The position numbers and the translations under genes were made by a program. The notes below the pieces were generated by a model that saw nothing but the letters and a program-made list of their open reading frames with translations, was not told the origin of the DNA and ran no database searches. A stretch of DNA of 64,000 nucleotides from the NCBI RefSeq assembly GCF_000186865.1, contig NW_008705562.1, positions 2,214,299-2,278,298 of the forward strand. The letters are read 5' to 3'. This document shows positions 1 to 9,065 of the stretch, piece by piece (the first letter of the stretch is position 1; each line of letters starts with the position of its first letter). The stretch is from Aureococcus anophagefferens (Eukaryota > Sar > Pelagophyceae > Pelagomonadales > Pelagomonadaceae).

Positions 1-2760
1 AAGTACAGGTACCATGCCGACCCGTCGTAGGTCAGGCAGTAGTGATGCCAGCCGCCGTCGTCGGACCCCGACAGCGCGACGTCCGTGTCGGCGCCCCAGA
101 GCTGGACTTTGAGGGTGCCGTCCGTGCCGGCCACTCGAAGCGCGAAGTTCGCGAGGTCGGAGTAAGCCCCGTAGTCGAAGAGACCCGCTTCGCCACTGAA
201 GTCGTCGATCAAGGCCCACAAGCACACGGTCCGCGAACTACTCCCTTGGATGTCCGCCGTCACGGCCGAAGGAAACTCGACGTAGTCGTCCGTCCCGTCG
301 AAGGACAGCGCGCCGCTCCCGTCGCGGCCCGTCGTCGCCGTCGCGCCGTTGATCGTCCCGTCGAGACTGCTGTCGCCGTCCTCGGCGGCCGTCCCGTCAT
401 CGAAGGAGTAGCGCGCGACCAGCGTCGAGTGCGACACGTGCGTCGGCCGCGGCGTCGCCGTCGGCGCGGGCGTCGACCCGGCATCGTAGAGGACCTGGAT
501 CGAGGCCGCGTCGAGCGCGCTCGAGTAGACGTAGACCTCGTCGATGGAGCCGTCGAGGTAGTCCCCACCTGCCCATCGCCCGAGGCGGAGCGCGGTGTCC
601 GAGCCCGTGTTCACCGCCACGGTCGCCGTCGCCGCCTGCGACCCGTCGAAGTAGAGGACCCAGTCTGATCCGTCGTAGGTCAGGCAGTAGTGGTGCCAAC
701 CGCCGTCGTCGGACCCCGACAGCGCGACGTCCGTGTCGGCGGCAAATAACTGGACTTTGAGACTCGCGCTCGTGCCGTGCACCCGGAGCGCGAAGTTCTC
801 ATAATCTGAGTAGCTCCCGTAGTCGAAGAGCCCCCCGTCGCTGCTGAAGGAATCGATGACCGCCCACAAGCAGATGGTCCGCGCGTTGCTCCCTTGGATG
901 TCCGCGGTCACGGCCGAAGGAAACTCGACGTAGTCGTCCGTCCCGTCGAAGGACAGCGCGCCGCTCCCAAACAGACCCGTTGTCGCCGCGGCGCCGTTGA
1001 TCGTCCCGTCGAGGCTGCTGTCGCCATCCTCGGTGGCCAAAACCTTGTCGAAGCGGTAGCGCGCGACCAGCGTCGAGTGCGACACGTGCGTCGGCAGCGG
1101 CGTCACCGTCGGCGCGGCCGTGACGGCGTCGTAGAGGACCTGGATCGAGGCCGCGTCGAGCGCGCTCGAGTAGACGTAGACCTCGTCGATGGAGCCGTCG
1201 AGGTAGCCTTCATTGTCGTCTCCGAGGTTCCACTGCCCGAGGCGGAGCGCGCGGTCCGAGCCCGTGTTGACCGCGCTCGTGCCAGACCCTGCCTCGTTCC
1301 CGTCGAAGTACAGGTACCATGTCGACCCGTCGTAGGTCAGGCAGTAGTGATGCCAGCCGCCGTCGTCGGACCCCGACAGCGCGACGTCCGTGTCGGCGCC
1401 CCAGAGCTGGACTTTGAGGCTGCCGTCCGTGCCGGCCACTCGAAGCGCGAAGTTCTGCAGGTCGGAGGAGGTCCCGTAGTCGAAGAGCCCCCCGTCGCTG
1501 CTGAAGGAATCGATGACCGCCCACAAGCAGATGGTCCGCGCGTTGCTCCCTTGGATGTCCGCGGTCACGGCCGAGGGAAACTCGACGTAGTCGTCCGTCC
1601 CGTCGAAGGACAGCGCGTAGCTCCCAAACAGACCCGTTGTCGCCGCGGCGCCGTGGATCCTCCCGTCGAGGCTGCTGTCGCCGTCCTCGGTGGCCAAAAC
1701 CTTGTCGAAGCGGTAGTGCGCGACCAGCGTCGAGTGCGACACGTGCGTCGGCAGCGGCGTCACCGTCGGCTGCGGCGTGACGGCGTCGTAGAGGACCTGG
1801 ATCGAGGCCGCGTCGAGCGCGCTCGAGTAGACGTAGACCTCGTCGATGGAGCCATCGAAGAAGTAGTCATTCCAGAACTGCCCGAGGCGGAGCGCGCGGT
1901 CCGAGCCCGTGTTGACCGCGTCGGTCCCCGTCGCCGCCTGCGAACCGTCGAAGTACAAGGCCCAATCGGATCCGTCATAGGTCAGGCAGTAGTGATGCCA
2001 GCCGCCGTCGTCGGACCCCGACAGCGCGACGTCCGTGTCGGCGCCCCAGAGCTGGACTTTGAGGGTGCCGTCCGTGCCGGCCACTCGAAGCGCGAAGTTC
2101 TGCAGGTCGGAGGAGGTCCCGTAGTCGAAGAGCCCCCCGTCGCTGCTGAAGGAATCGATGACCGCCCACAAGCAGATGGTCCGCGCGTTGCTCCCTTGGA
2201 TGTCCGCGGTCACGGCCGAGGGAAACTCGACGTAGTCGTCCGTGCCGTCGAAGGACAGCGCGCCGCTCCCGTCGCGGCCCGTCGTCGCCGTCGCGCCGTA
2301 ATAAAAAGCGATGGTGCCGTCGAGGCTGCTGTCGCCGTCCTCGGCGGCCGTGCCGTCGTCGAAGGAGTAGCGCGCGACCAGCGTCGAGAGGGACACGTGC
2401 GTTGGCCGCGGCGTCACCGTCGGCTGCGGCGTGACGGCGTTGTAGAGGACCTCGATCGAGCCTGTGTTGAGCGCGCTCGAGTAGACGTAGACCTCGTCGA
2501 TGGAGCCGGAGAACAAGTGGTTCCCGTTTCGATCCGTCCGGTCTCCGAGCGTGAGAGCATAGTCCGAGCCCGTGTCGAGCGCGACGCTATACGTGTACGC
2601 GGACGCCCCGTCGAAGTAGAGCGTCCACGATCCGTCGTAGGCGAGGCAGTAGTGGTGCCAGTCGCCGTCGTCGGACCCGGAGAGCGCCACGGCCATGTCG
2701 TAGCTCCCCCCGTGGAGCTGGACCTGGATGCTTCCCGACGTCTTCGCCATGATCCCGAAC
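1..2760 (-). repeat. About 650-bp tandem coding repeat (LamG modules)
   Basis: The block encoding the DGGWHHYCLTYDG motif recurs near 27, 675, 1329, 1976 and 2637, a period of 647-661 bp. Neighbouring units are near-identical at DNA level over long stretches, with the 1.2-1.6 and 1.9-2.2 kb units the most alike. The first unit after the leader (2.4-3.0 kb) is the most diverged. Near identity at DNA level suggests recent duplication or gene conversion. Copy number in the assembly may be under-counted. Confidence 0.85.
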
Positions 2761-3233
2761 TCCATACCATCCGCCCCGGAACCGTGCGAAAACAGCGCGC
2801 CCTCGTCCCACTCGTCGATGACCGCCCACAGGCAGATGGTCCGCGAGTTGCTCCCGCGGATGTCCGCGGTCACGGCGGAAGGGAACTCGACGTAGTCGTC
2901 CGTGCCGTCGAAGGACAGCGCGCCGCTCCCGTCGCGGCCCGTCGTCGCCGTCGCGCCGTTGATGGTCCCGTCGAGGCTGCTGTCGCCGTCCTCGGCGGCC
3001 GTGCCGTCGTCGAAGGAGTAGCGCGCGACGAGCGTCGAGCGGGACACGTAGTACGCCGTCGGCGGGACCGTCGCCGTCGGGTACGCCGACGGCGGCGCCG
3101 TTAGCGTCGGGCGCGGCGTCGGCACGGCCTCGGAGCGCAGCCAGAGCAGCGCCAGCGCCACGCGAGTCAGCGATTGCACCATGGTGGTCCTTTGCAGCAG
3201 CGCCAGCGCCACGCGAGTCAGCGATAGCACCAT
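1..3233 (-). CDS. Secreted LamG (concanavalin A-like) repeat protein, 3' end cut by window edge
   Basis: The minus strand is open from an ATG at 3233 to base 1, with no stop. The N-terminus is a hydrophobic leader rich in Leu/Ala/Val, so the protein is probably secreted or cell-surface. It is followed by a Pro/Thr-rich linker and then about five copies of a roughly 216-residue module. Each module carries recurring motifs: ALSFDGTDDYVEFPS, RTICLWAVID, DGGWHHYCLTYDG and GSIDEVYVYSSAL, joined by linkers such as VTPLPTHVSHSTLVARY. These are hallmarks of LamG-like jelly-roll domains (Laminin_G_3/LamGL), which commonly bind glycans. The ligand cannot be told from sequence. A second in-frame ATG at 3182 begins a near-identical leader, so the true start is ambiguous. 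The opposite strand also has a long open frame (894-3104), which I take as a composition artefact. Confidence 0.85.
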   Translation of the reverse strand, partial: MVLSLTRVALALLQRTTMVQSLTRVALALLWLRSEAVPTPRPTLTAPPSAYPTATVPPTAYYVSRSTLVARYSFDDGTAAEDGDSSLDGTINGATATTGRDGSGALSFDGTDDYVEFPSAVTADIRGSNSRTICLWAVIDEWDEGALFSHGSGADGMEFGIMAKTSGSIQVQLHGGSYDMAVALSGSDDGDWHHYCLAYDGSWTLYFDGASAYTYSVALDTGSDYALTLGDRTDRNGNHLFSGSIDEVYVYSSALNTGSIEVLYNAVTPQPTVTPRPTHVSLSTLVARYSFDDGTAAEDGDSSLDGTIAFYYGATATTGRDGSGALSFDGTDDYVEFPSAVTADIQGSNARTICLWAVIDSFSSDGGLFDYGTSSDLQNFALRVAGTDGTLKVQLWGADTDVALSGSDDGGWHHYCLTYDGSDWALYFDGSQAATGTDAVNTGSDRALRLGQFWNDYFFDGSIDEVYVYSSALDAASIQVLYDAVTPQPTVTPLPTHVSHSTLVAHYRFDKVLATEDGDSSLDGRIHGAAATTGLFGSYALSFDGTDDYVEFPSAVTADIQGSNARTICLWAVIDSFSSDGGLFDYGTSSDLQNFALRVAGTDGSLKVQLWGADTDVALSGSDDGGWHHYCLTYDGSTWYLYFDGNEAGSGTSAVNTGSDRALRLGQWNLGDDNEGYLDGSIDEVYVYSSALDAASIQVLYDAVTAAPTVTPLPTHVSHSTLVARYRFDKVLATEDGDSSLDGTINGAAATTGLFGSGALSFDGTDDYVEFPSAVTADIQGSNARTICLWAVIDSFSSDGGLFDYGSYSDYENFALRVHGTSASLKVQLFAADTDVALSGSDDGGWHHYCLTYDGSDWVLYFDGSQAATATVAVNTGSDTALRLGRWAGGDYLDGSIDEVYVYSSALDAASIQVLYDAGSTPAPTATPRPTHVSHSTLVARYSFDDGTAAEDGDSSLDGTINGATATTGRDGSGALSFDGTDDYVEFPSAVTADIQGSSSRTVCLWALIDDFSGEAGLFDYGAYSDLANFALRVAGTDGTLKVQLWGADTDVALSGSDDGGWHHYCLTYDGSAWYLY
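3132..3233 (-). repeat. 51-bp tandem duplication of the start codon and signal-peptide segment
   Basis: Bases 3233-3183 and 3182-3132 (minus strand) are near-identical copies beginning ATGGTG. Each encodes MV(L/Q)SLTRVALALL. The unit is 17 codons, so both ATGs share one frame and the upstream ATG adds a second copy of the hydrophobic leader. Confidence 0.8.
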
Positions 3234-3990
3234 GGCTCAATTGATGGTCATTTCCATACCCGCGTCGAAATGAAAATTTGCCGTCAAGTAACCGACACAT
3301 TGCATCTAGATGATGTTTTCTATTCATCCACTTCATCAAAAGTGGAGATACATTAACTTCTTCAAACAACATTGATTCTTGAATTAATCGATCAATACTA
3401 ACCCTGATTTCGGCAGCATTTCGCACGTCGATGTCGATGGACGGACAACTTTCGACACGGCATTCGGCATGTTCCAGCCCACAGGGGGAGAAACGAGCCT
3501 ACATCGCCGTAGGAACTCGGGGGCGGAGATTCCAAAACCCCAGTCTGATCCTCGCGGGGACGCGCAGAAGCTGAGATCATTAGGGCCCGCGCAGCGCGCA
3601 GGACGTGGAGCCCGCCGCGCTCGAGAACCACAATGCGCTATGGCAACTCCTTCGAGATGGAGCCGCGTCGTGAGGGTCCGCCGCAGCTGCCAGGAGGAGT
3701 TGCTATAGGGTTGCCCATGTGCTGCGGACGCGCGACGCGGAGGCAGCCCGCAGTGTGAGATCTAGTGTCCGCAGTTGGGCGGACGAAAGATCAATCGGCA
3801 GCCGTCGATAGATATGTTTTCGCGCGCTCGTTGGGGTAACTTTTTTGATAAAGTGGATGAATTCTAACTTGAAACTTTTTTCTAACAGCATGCGTGAAGT
3901 TTTTAATCTTTCCGCCGGGCGGCCCGAGCTCCCGACCCCCGGAACTGTCGGCCGGGACGTCCGGGAGACGTCGGCCCGCCTCGGCGCCCG
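3234..3990. other. Intergenic region with AT-rich segments and a short inverted repeat
   Basis: This region lies between the LamG gene start and the Raptor stop codon. Base composition drops from the GC-rich background to AT-rich at 3240-3420 and 3830-3910. A 21-bp inverted repeat (19 of 21 matching) lies at 3321-3341 and 3843-3863. Read outward, both arms can encode L(I/M)KWMN. Short ORFs here have no recognisable features. I see no convincing gene. Confidence 0.5.
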
Positions 3991-6900
3991 TTATTGCGCG
4001 GCGTAGATGCCGACGACGGCGTCCGTGGAGCCCGCGGCGCAGAGGACCTTCGTCGGGTGGAACGCGAGGCTGGAGACGGGGCCGATGCGCTGGCCGAGGA
4101 AGCCGTCGTGGTAGCGGACGATGTTGAGCTGGTCGCCGTCGCGGGCCATGAACTTGATGAACTGGTTGTGGGAGCCCGAGGCGAGGAGGGGCGCGTTGCC
4201 GTGCGCGTCGAAGGCCGTCATCGTCGAGTTCTGGACGTCGACGGTGCCTGGGCAGGAAAAGAGTGATTCAAGTTCGCTTCAACATGAGTGTTCCGCGCGC
4301 GCGCGTTCCAGAAAAAGCATCCACGCTTCGAGACCGTTCCGAGAGATGATCGCTCGTCCAAAAATCAGCCGAAACGAGTGGAAAACGACCGAGATAGGAG
4401 CCTTTGAAGTTGGGAATTTCGCACTCTTTTCCTGCCCTGGACGGTGCGGAGGCTCGCGCCGGGCGCGCGCGCGTCCCAGAACTTGAGGTCGCCGGCGACG
4501 CAGCCCGAGGCGCACTCGCGGGGCGCGTCGGCGTGGGCGTGCGTGTGGACGACCCAGGCGCTGTGCTCGCGCGGGTACGCGACGGCCGCGGGCCGCGCCG
4601 AGCCCGCGGCGGCCGCGCGGTCCCGGAGGTCGAAGAGCCGGAGGCTGCCGTCGCCGAAGCCCGCGAAGACGACGCGCGGCGACGCCTCGAGGGGGCTCAG
4701 GGACGTCACGCAGGCGTCCGTGCCCGTCGCGACGGCCGCGGCGAGCGCCTCGGCGCCCAGGTCCCAGCGCCGGAGCGTCGGGCCGTGGCCGCCCGCGTAG
4801 AGCGACGCGTCGCCCGCGGCCCAGGCGCAGACGAGGCCGCTGCTCCGCGAGCCCGTCTCGAGGTCGCCGGCGGCGACGAAGGCGCTCACGAGCCGCGGCG
4901 GCGCGCGCGGCGCGTCGCCGCCGCCGGCCGCGGCGCCGTCGTCCGAGGCCTCGAGGCGGAGGCCGCCCCAGATGCGCGCGGCGCCGTCGTCGGAGCCGAC
5001 GAGGAGCAGCGTCGACGACTGGGCGTTGAGCCACTCGACGCAGGTCGCGCGCGGGCCCCGCCGCGGCGCCGCGGCGGCGGCCGCGGCGCCGCCGCCGGCG
5101 GCCGCGGCCGCGGGCGACGCGCGCGGCGGCCGCGGCGGCGGCGGCGGCGCGCCCTCGAAGGGCGCCGGCGGGGGCCGCCCCCGGGCGTCGAGGCGCGCGG
5201 CGCCGTTGGACCAGCGCGCGCGGAGCTCGCCGGCCTCGTGGTCCCAGACGCTCACGCCGTCGCCCTCGTCGACGACGGCGAGCGCGGGCTCGAAGGCGTG
5301 GAACCGGAGCAGGGACGTCATCTCCGCGGCGCCGTTCTCCAGGGTCACGAGCTCGCCGAAGCGCAGGCCCCGGTCGCGGCCCTCGCGGGGCCGCGGCGGC
5401 GCCGCGCCGCCGCGCGGCGGCGCCGCGGCGCCGCCCCGGAGCGCGGCGGCGACGCGGCCGCGGACCGCGCGCGCCTCGCGGCAGCGGTAGCGGTTCCGGT
5501 GCCGCCGGTAGAGCCGCAGCTCGCCGGCGAGGGCCAGGGGGTCGTCGAGGAGCAGGTCCTCGAGCGTCTCCGCGGGCGCGGCGGCGGCGGCCGCCGCGGC
5601 GCCGGCGGCGCCGGCGGCNNNNNNNNNNNNNNNNNNNNNNNNNNNNNNNNNNNNNNNNNNNNNNNNNNNNNNNNNNNNNNNNNNNNNNNNNNNNNNNNNN
5701 NNNNNNNNNNNNNNNNNNNNNNNNNNNNNNNNNNNNNNNNNNNNNNNNNNNNNNNNNNNNNNNNNNNNNNNNNNNNNNNNNNNNNNNNNNNNNNNNNNNN
5801 NNNNNNNNNNNNNNNNNNNNNNNNNNNNNNNNNNNNNNNNNNNNNNNNNNNNNNNNNNNNNNNNNNNNNNNNNNNNNNNNNNNNNNNNNNNNNNNNNNNN
5901 NNNNNNNNNNNNNNNNNNNNNNNNNNNNNNNNNNNNNNNNNNNNNNNNNNNNNNNNNNNNNNNNNNNNNNNNNNNNNNNNNNNNNNNNNNNNNNNNNNNN
6001 NNNNNNNNNNNNNNNNNNNNNNNNNNNNNNNNNNNNNNNNNNNNNNNNNNNNNNNNNNNNNNNNNNNNNNNNNNNNNNNNNNNNNNNNNGGGCGACGCGT
6101 CGCGCGCCGCGCGGCCGCACGCGTCCGCCGCGAGCCGCGCGTCGCGCGCCACGCGCCGCGCGTCGCGGAGCAGCGTCGGCGCCGCGGCGTCGCCGCCGGC
6201 GCCGCCGTTCTCGGCGCCGTCGTCGCGCCCCTCGTCGTCGTCGGCGGCGTCGACGTCGTCGCCCGCCTCGAAGAAGAGCGCCGCGACGGCCGCGAGCGCG
6301 CACGCGCGCGCCGCGGCGTCGCCGTCGTCGGCGGCGACGCGCCGCGCGACGTCGAGGAGGCTCTCGCCGCCGCGGGCCGGCGGCCTGCGCGCGGCGCGGC
6401 GCGCCCGCGGCGACCCGTCGCAGAGCGCCGCGGCGCCGAGGCCGAGCCAGCGCCGCAGGATCGCGGCGCCCTCGTCGCCGCGGTCGCCGGGCCGCGCGGC
6501 CGCGCGCGCGGCCGCGGCCGCGAGGCGGTCGCAGGGGATGGCGTCGAGGCGCTTCGCGAGGCAGGCGTCGGCGGCGTCGCGGTCGCCGGCGCAGACGTTG
6601 GCGAGCACGAAGGCGGCGAGCGCGCGCTGCTCGTCGAGCTCGCGGTCCGCCGCGGCGTCGCCGACCTCGGCGCCGTCGAGCGCGGCGAGGTGGCTCACGA
6701 AGTAGAGGTGCGCGCCGTCGCGGACGAGGTCGCCGCGGCAGCTAGCGTCGAAGGCGAGGATCGCCGCCCAGATGGCGACGAGGGGTTTTCGCAGCTCCGG
6801 CGCGGGCGACTGGAGCAGCTTGAGCACGTAGGGGAAGATGCCGACGCAGAGGGCCAAGTTCACGGCGCGCGGGCCGAGCTCGAGGAAGCGGCGCAGGAGC

Positions 6901-8854
6901 ACGAGCGCGCGCACGCGGTGCGCCTGGCTCAGCAGCACCTGGAGCACGACGGGCAGCTGCTCGGGCCGCGGCGCGTCGCGCGCGAGCGCGCCGCGCGCCG
7001 CGCCGAAGCGGAGCCAGACCTCGAACCTGGGCAGCAAAAGGGTGATTCAACGTCGCTTCAACGTGAGTGTTCCGCGCGCGCGCGTTTCGGAAACAGCACC
7101 CACGCTTCGAGAGCGCTCCGAGAGATGATCGCTCGTCCAAAAATCAGCCGAAACGAGCGGAAAACGACCGAGATAGGAGCCTTTGAAGTTGGGAATTTCG
7201 CACCCTTTTGCTGCCCTGCCTCGAACGCCGTGAGCTGCTCCTCGAAGAACGGCGACGGCTCGAGGGGCCGCGGCGGCGCCTCGCGCAGCGTCGCCAGGCC
7301 CCGCAGGCCCCGGAGCGCGCCGTAGGCCGTCGCGCCGTCGCACACCTCGGCGCCCGGCGGCGCCGCGGGCGCCGCGGCCGCCGCGGCGGCCGCGCCGTCG
7401 CGCGGCGGCGTCCGCGGCGCCGCGCCGTCGCCCGCGGGCGGCGGCGCCGGCCCCGGCGCCGGCGGCGGCGCCGGCGCGGGCGACGGCCCCGCGCCGACGG
7501 CGAGCTGCGCGAGGCAGCCCTCGGCCGCGAGGTCCCACGCGGCCCAGAGCGGGTGGTCCGCCGTCGGCGGGAGCGGCGGCACCGTCGCCGGCGTGCAGCC
7601 GTGGGCCTTGAGCACGCGCTCCGCTAACAGAAAGTTGCGGAAGAGCGACGCCAGGAGCAGGTCCTGGCGAAACAAACGCTGGAAGAGCGGCGCGGGCAGC
7701 ACGTTCCAGGCGATCGTGTCCGTCACGGCCGTGAAGATCCAGTTGAGCTCGCCCAGCGGCGTCTTCCGGTCGCCGAGGCGGCCGGGCACGTCCGCCGCGT
7801 CGCCCCCGCCCGGCGGCCCGCCCCGCCGCCCCCGCGCCCCGAAGGCCCGCAGGGCGACGGCGATGGGCGTCGTGAGGCACGCCGTGAAGAGGTCCGCGGG
7901 GAGGCCCGGGTCCGACGGCAGCGCCTCGTCCGCGCCGCACGGCGCGAGCACGATGCACTCGTCGCCGCCCATCTGGTCGTCCGGGGCCTTGTCGCCCGGC
8001 GGTCGGTCGTGGTGCCGGGGCATGGGCGCCGTGAAGTGGGGCAGGAGGACGCCCGCGCCGCCGCAGTCGAGCACGTAGACCGCGGGGCCGCGGACGACGG
8101 ACCGGAGCTCGTAGACGGAGAGGGGGATGTACTGCGTGTAGTTCTTGTTGAAGACCCAGACCTCGCCGTTCGCCGTGGGCCGCGGCACGCCGTGGCCGTT
8201 GAGGTGCACGAGCACGCGGTCGCCGCGCGCGGACCGCCGGAGCGCCGCGCAGAGCCGCCGGAGCTCGTCGGCCGTCGGGTCTAAAAGCTGCCGGTAGCGC
8301 GCGCGGCTCTGCCAGCGCTCGTACTGGGCCTGGAGCGCCGCGCCGATGGTCTCCAAAGCCTTCTGGCGGCTCGGCCCGGCGAAGGGCTCGAGCCAGCACT
8401 CGCGCCGCGCGCGCGGGCTCGCCGCGACGGCGTCGGGCGGGTCCGTGCCGATGTTGAGGCAGAGCACGAGCGCGACGGACACGGTCTTCATGCGCTCGCG
8501 GAGCCGCCACGTCGGCTCGACGCTCCCCGCGTCGCCGGCCCAGGGCGACCGCTCGCTCGACTCGGACGCGCAGTCGTCGCAAAGCTCGCCGCCCTCGCCC
8601 TCGGCCTCGGCGCCCTCGGGCTCGTCCCACGCGCCCCGCCCGTGGTAGCTCCGGCAGAAGACGCAGCGCAGCGCCTCGAGCTCGCGCAGCGCCGCGTCCT
8701 CGCCCTGCAGCAGCTCGAGCTGCGCCTCGCTCGACGGCCGCAGGCCCAGCAGCTTCTCGACCTTGGGCGCCACGGAGCTCGCGCCGGGCCCGCGGTGCCG
8801 CGACACGCGCCGCCGCGCCTCCTTGGCGATCTCGTCGTCGCTGTCCTCGGCCAT
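3991..8854 (-). CDS. RPTOR: Raptor (regulatory-associated protein of TOR), three exons
   Basis: Scaffold of TOR complex 1, which recruits substrates to TOR kinase. Exons are 8854-7227, 7026-4448 and 4247-3991; splicing gives 1,487 codons with the frame intact. The N-terminal Raptor caspase-like domain shows [20 protein letters not shown] near residue 215, then [15 protein letters not shown] and [10 protein letters not shown]. After intron 1 the HEAT-like region has [18 protein letters not shown] and [18 protein letters not shown], close to animal and plant Raptor. The C-terminus is a WD40 propeller (from about residue 1110, starting [16 protein letters not shown]) ending [14 protein letters not shown]. 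Both introns are introner insertions. A 471-base assembly gap falls between the HEAT and WD40 parts; the frame is consistent across it. ATG 8854 is preferred over an upstream in-frame start at 8917 because the acidic MAEDSDDEI start is typical. It is divergent with the kinase gene, 211 bp away. Confidence 0.93.
4248..4439 (-). mobile_element. Introner element copy 1 (Raptor intron 2)
   Basis: A 192-bp element ends in imperfect terminal inverted repeats (CAGGGCAGG at one end; the other end, reverse-complemented, reads CTGGGCAGG). It is flanked by 8-bp direct repeats GACGGTGC at 4240-4247 and 4440-4447. In the gene's sense the intron is 4447-4248, exactly 200 nt. It starts with the GC of the duplicated target (GCACCGTC) and ends in the element's own CAG. 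Removing it restores the uninterrupted target and the frame (SLRT|VDVQN). It is a GC-AG intron in phase 1. Confidence 0.93.
5619..6089. other. Assembly gap (471 N) inside Raptor
   Basis: A run of N in the second Raptor exon. The open frame on both sides is the same when 471 bases are counted, so the size may be a real estimate. Flanks are extremely GC-rich Ala/Gly/Arg-coding sequence, which probably caused the gap. Confidence 0.95.
7027..7218 (-). mobile_element. Introner element copy 2 (Raptor intron 1)
   Basis: A 192-bp copy, about 90% identical by eye to copy 1, with inverted ends CAGGGCAGC / GCTGCCCAG. The 8-bp target duplication (GTTCGAGG in gene sense) lies at 7226-7219 and 7026-7019. 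The intron is 7226-7027, 200 nt, starting GT (from the duplicated target) and ending CAG (from the element). Splicing restores ACGGC|GTTCGAGGTCTGG, phase 2, reading T-A-F-E-V-W. This is the only one of the five introners here with a GT donor. Confidence 0.93.
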
Positions 8855-9065
8855 GGCGCGGCGCAGGACTGGGATGAGAGCCGGCGCGCTACGCGAGCGC
8901 CGCGAGACGCAGGCCAAGCATCTCGCGTCGAGCTCTCGAGCTCGCGGACCTCAACATCTCCCGCGGCCGACGCTGCCCCGCTCCGTGCGGTCTATGCTGC
9001 CCAACGTTGGAGTGCTCCCCCGGGGCCGATGGGGGGCGGATCGATATAACCCTTCTGCGCGGCCG
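8855..9065. promoter_or_regulatory. Bidirectional promoter interval, Raptor / kinase
   Basis: A 211-bp spacer between two divergent start codons. No TATA box or other element is evident. Placement only. Confidence 0.4.

Noticed and set aside
894..3104. Plus-strand repetitive open frame opposite the LamG gene
   Set aside because: The repeated sequence keeps both strands open; only the minus strand gives LamG motifs and a signal peptide.
3398..3891. Small ORFs on both strands in the 3.4-3.9 kb spacer
   Set aside because: No recognised motif, no homologous pattern, odd composition; chance ORFs in AT-richer spacer.
4404..7325. Long plus-strand open frame opposite Raptor
   Set aside because: Low-complexity Arg/Ala/Gly translation; the minus-strand Raptor frame has strong family similarity.
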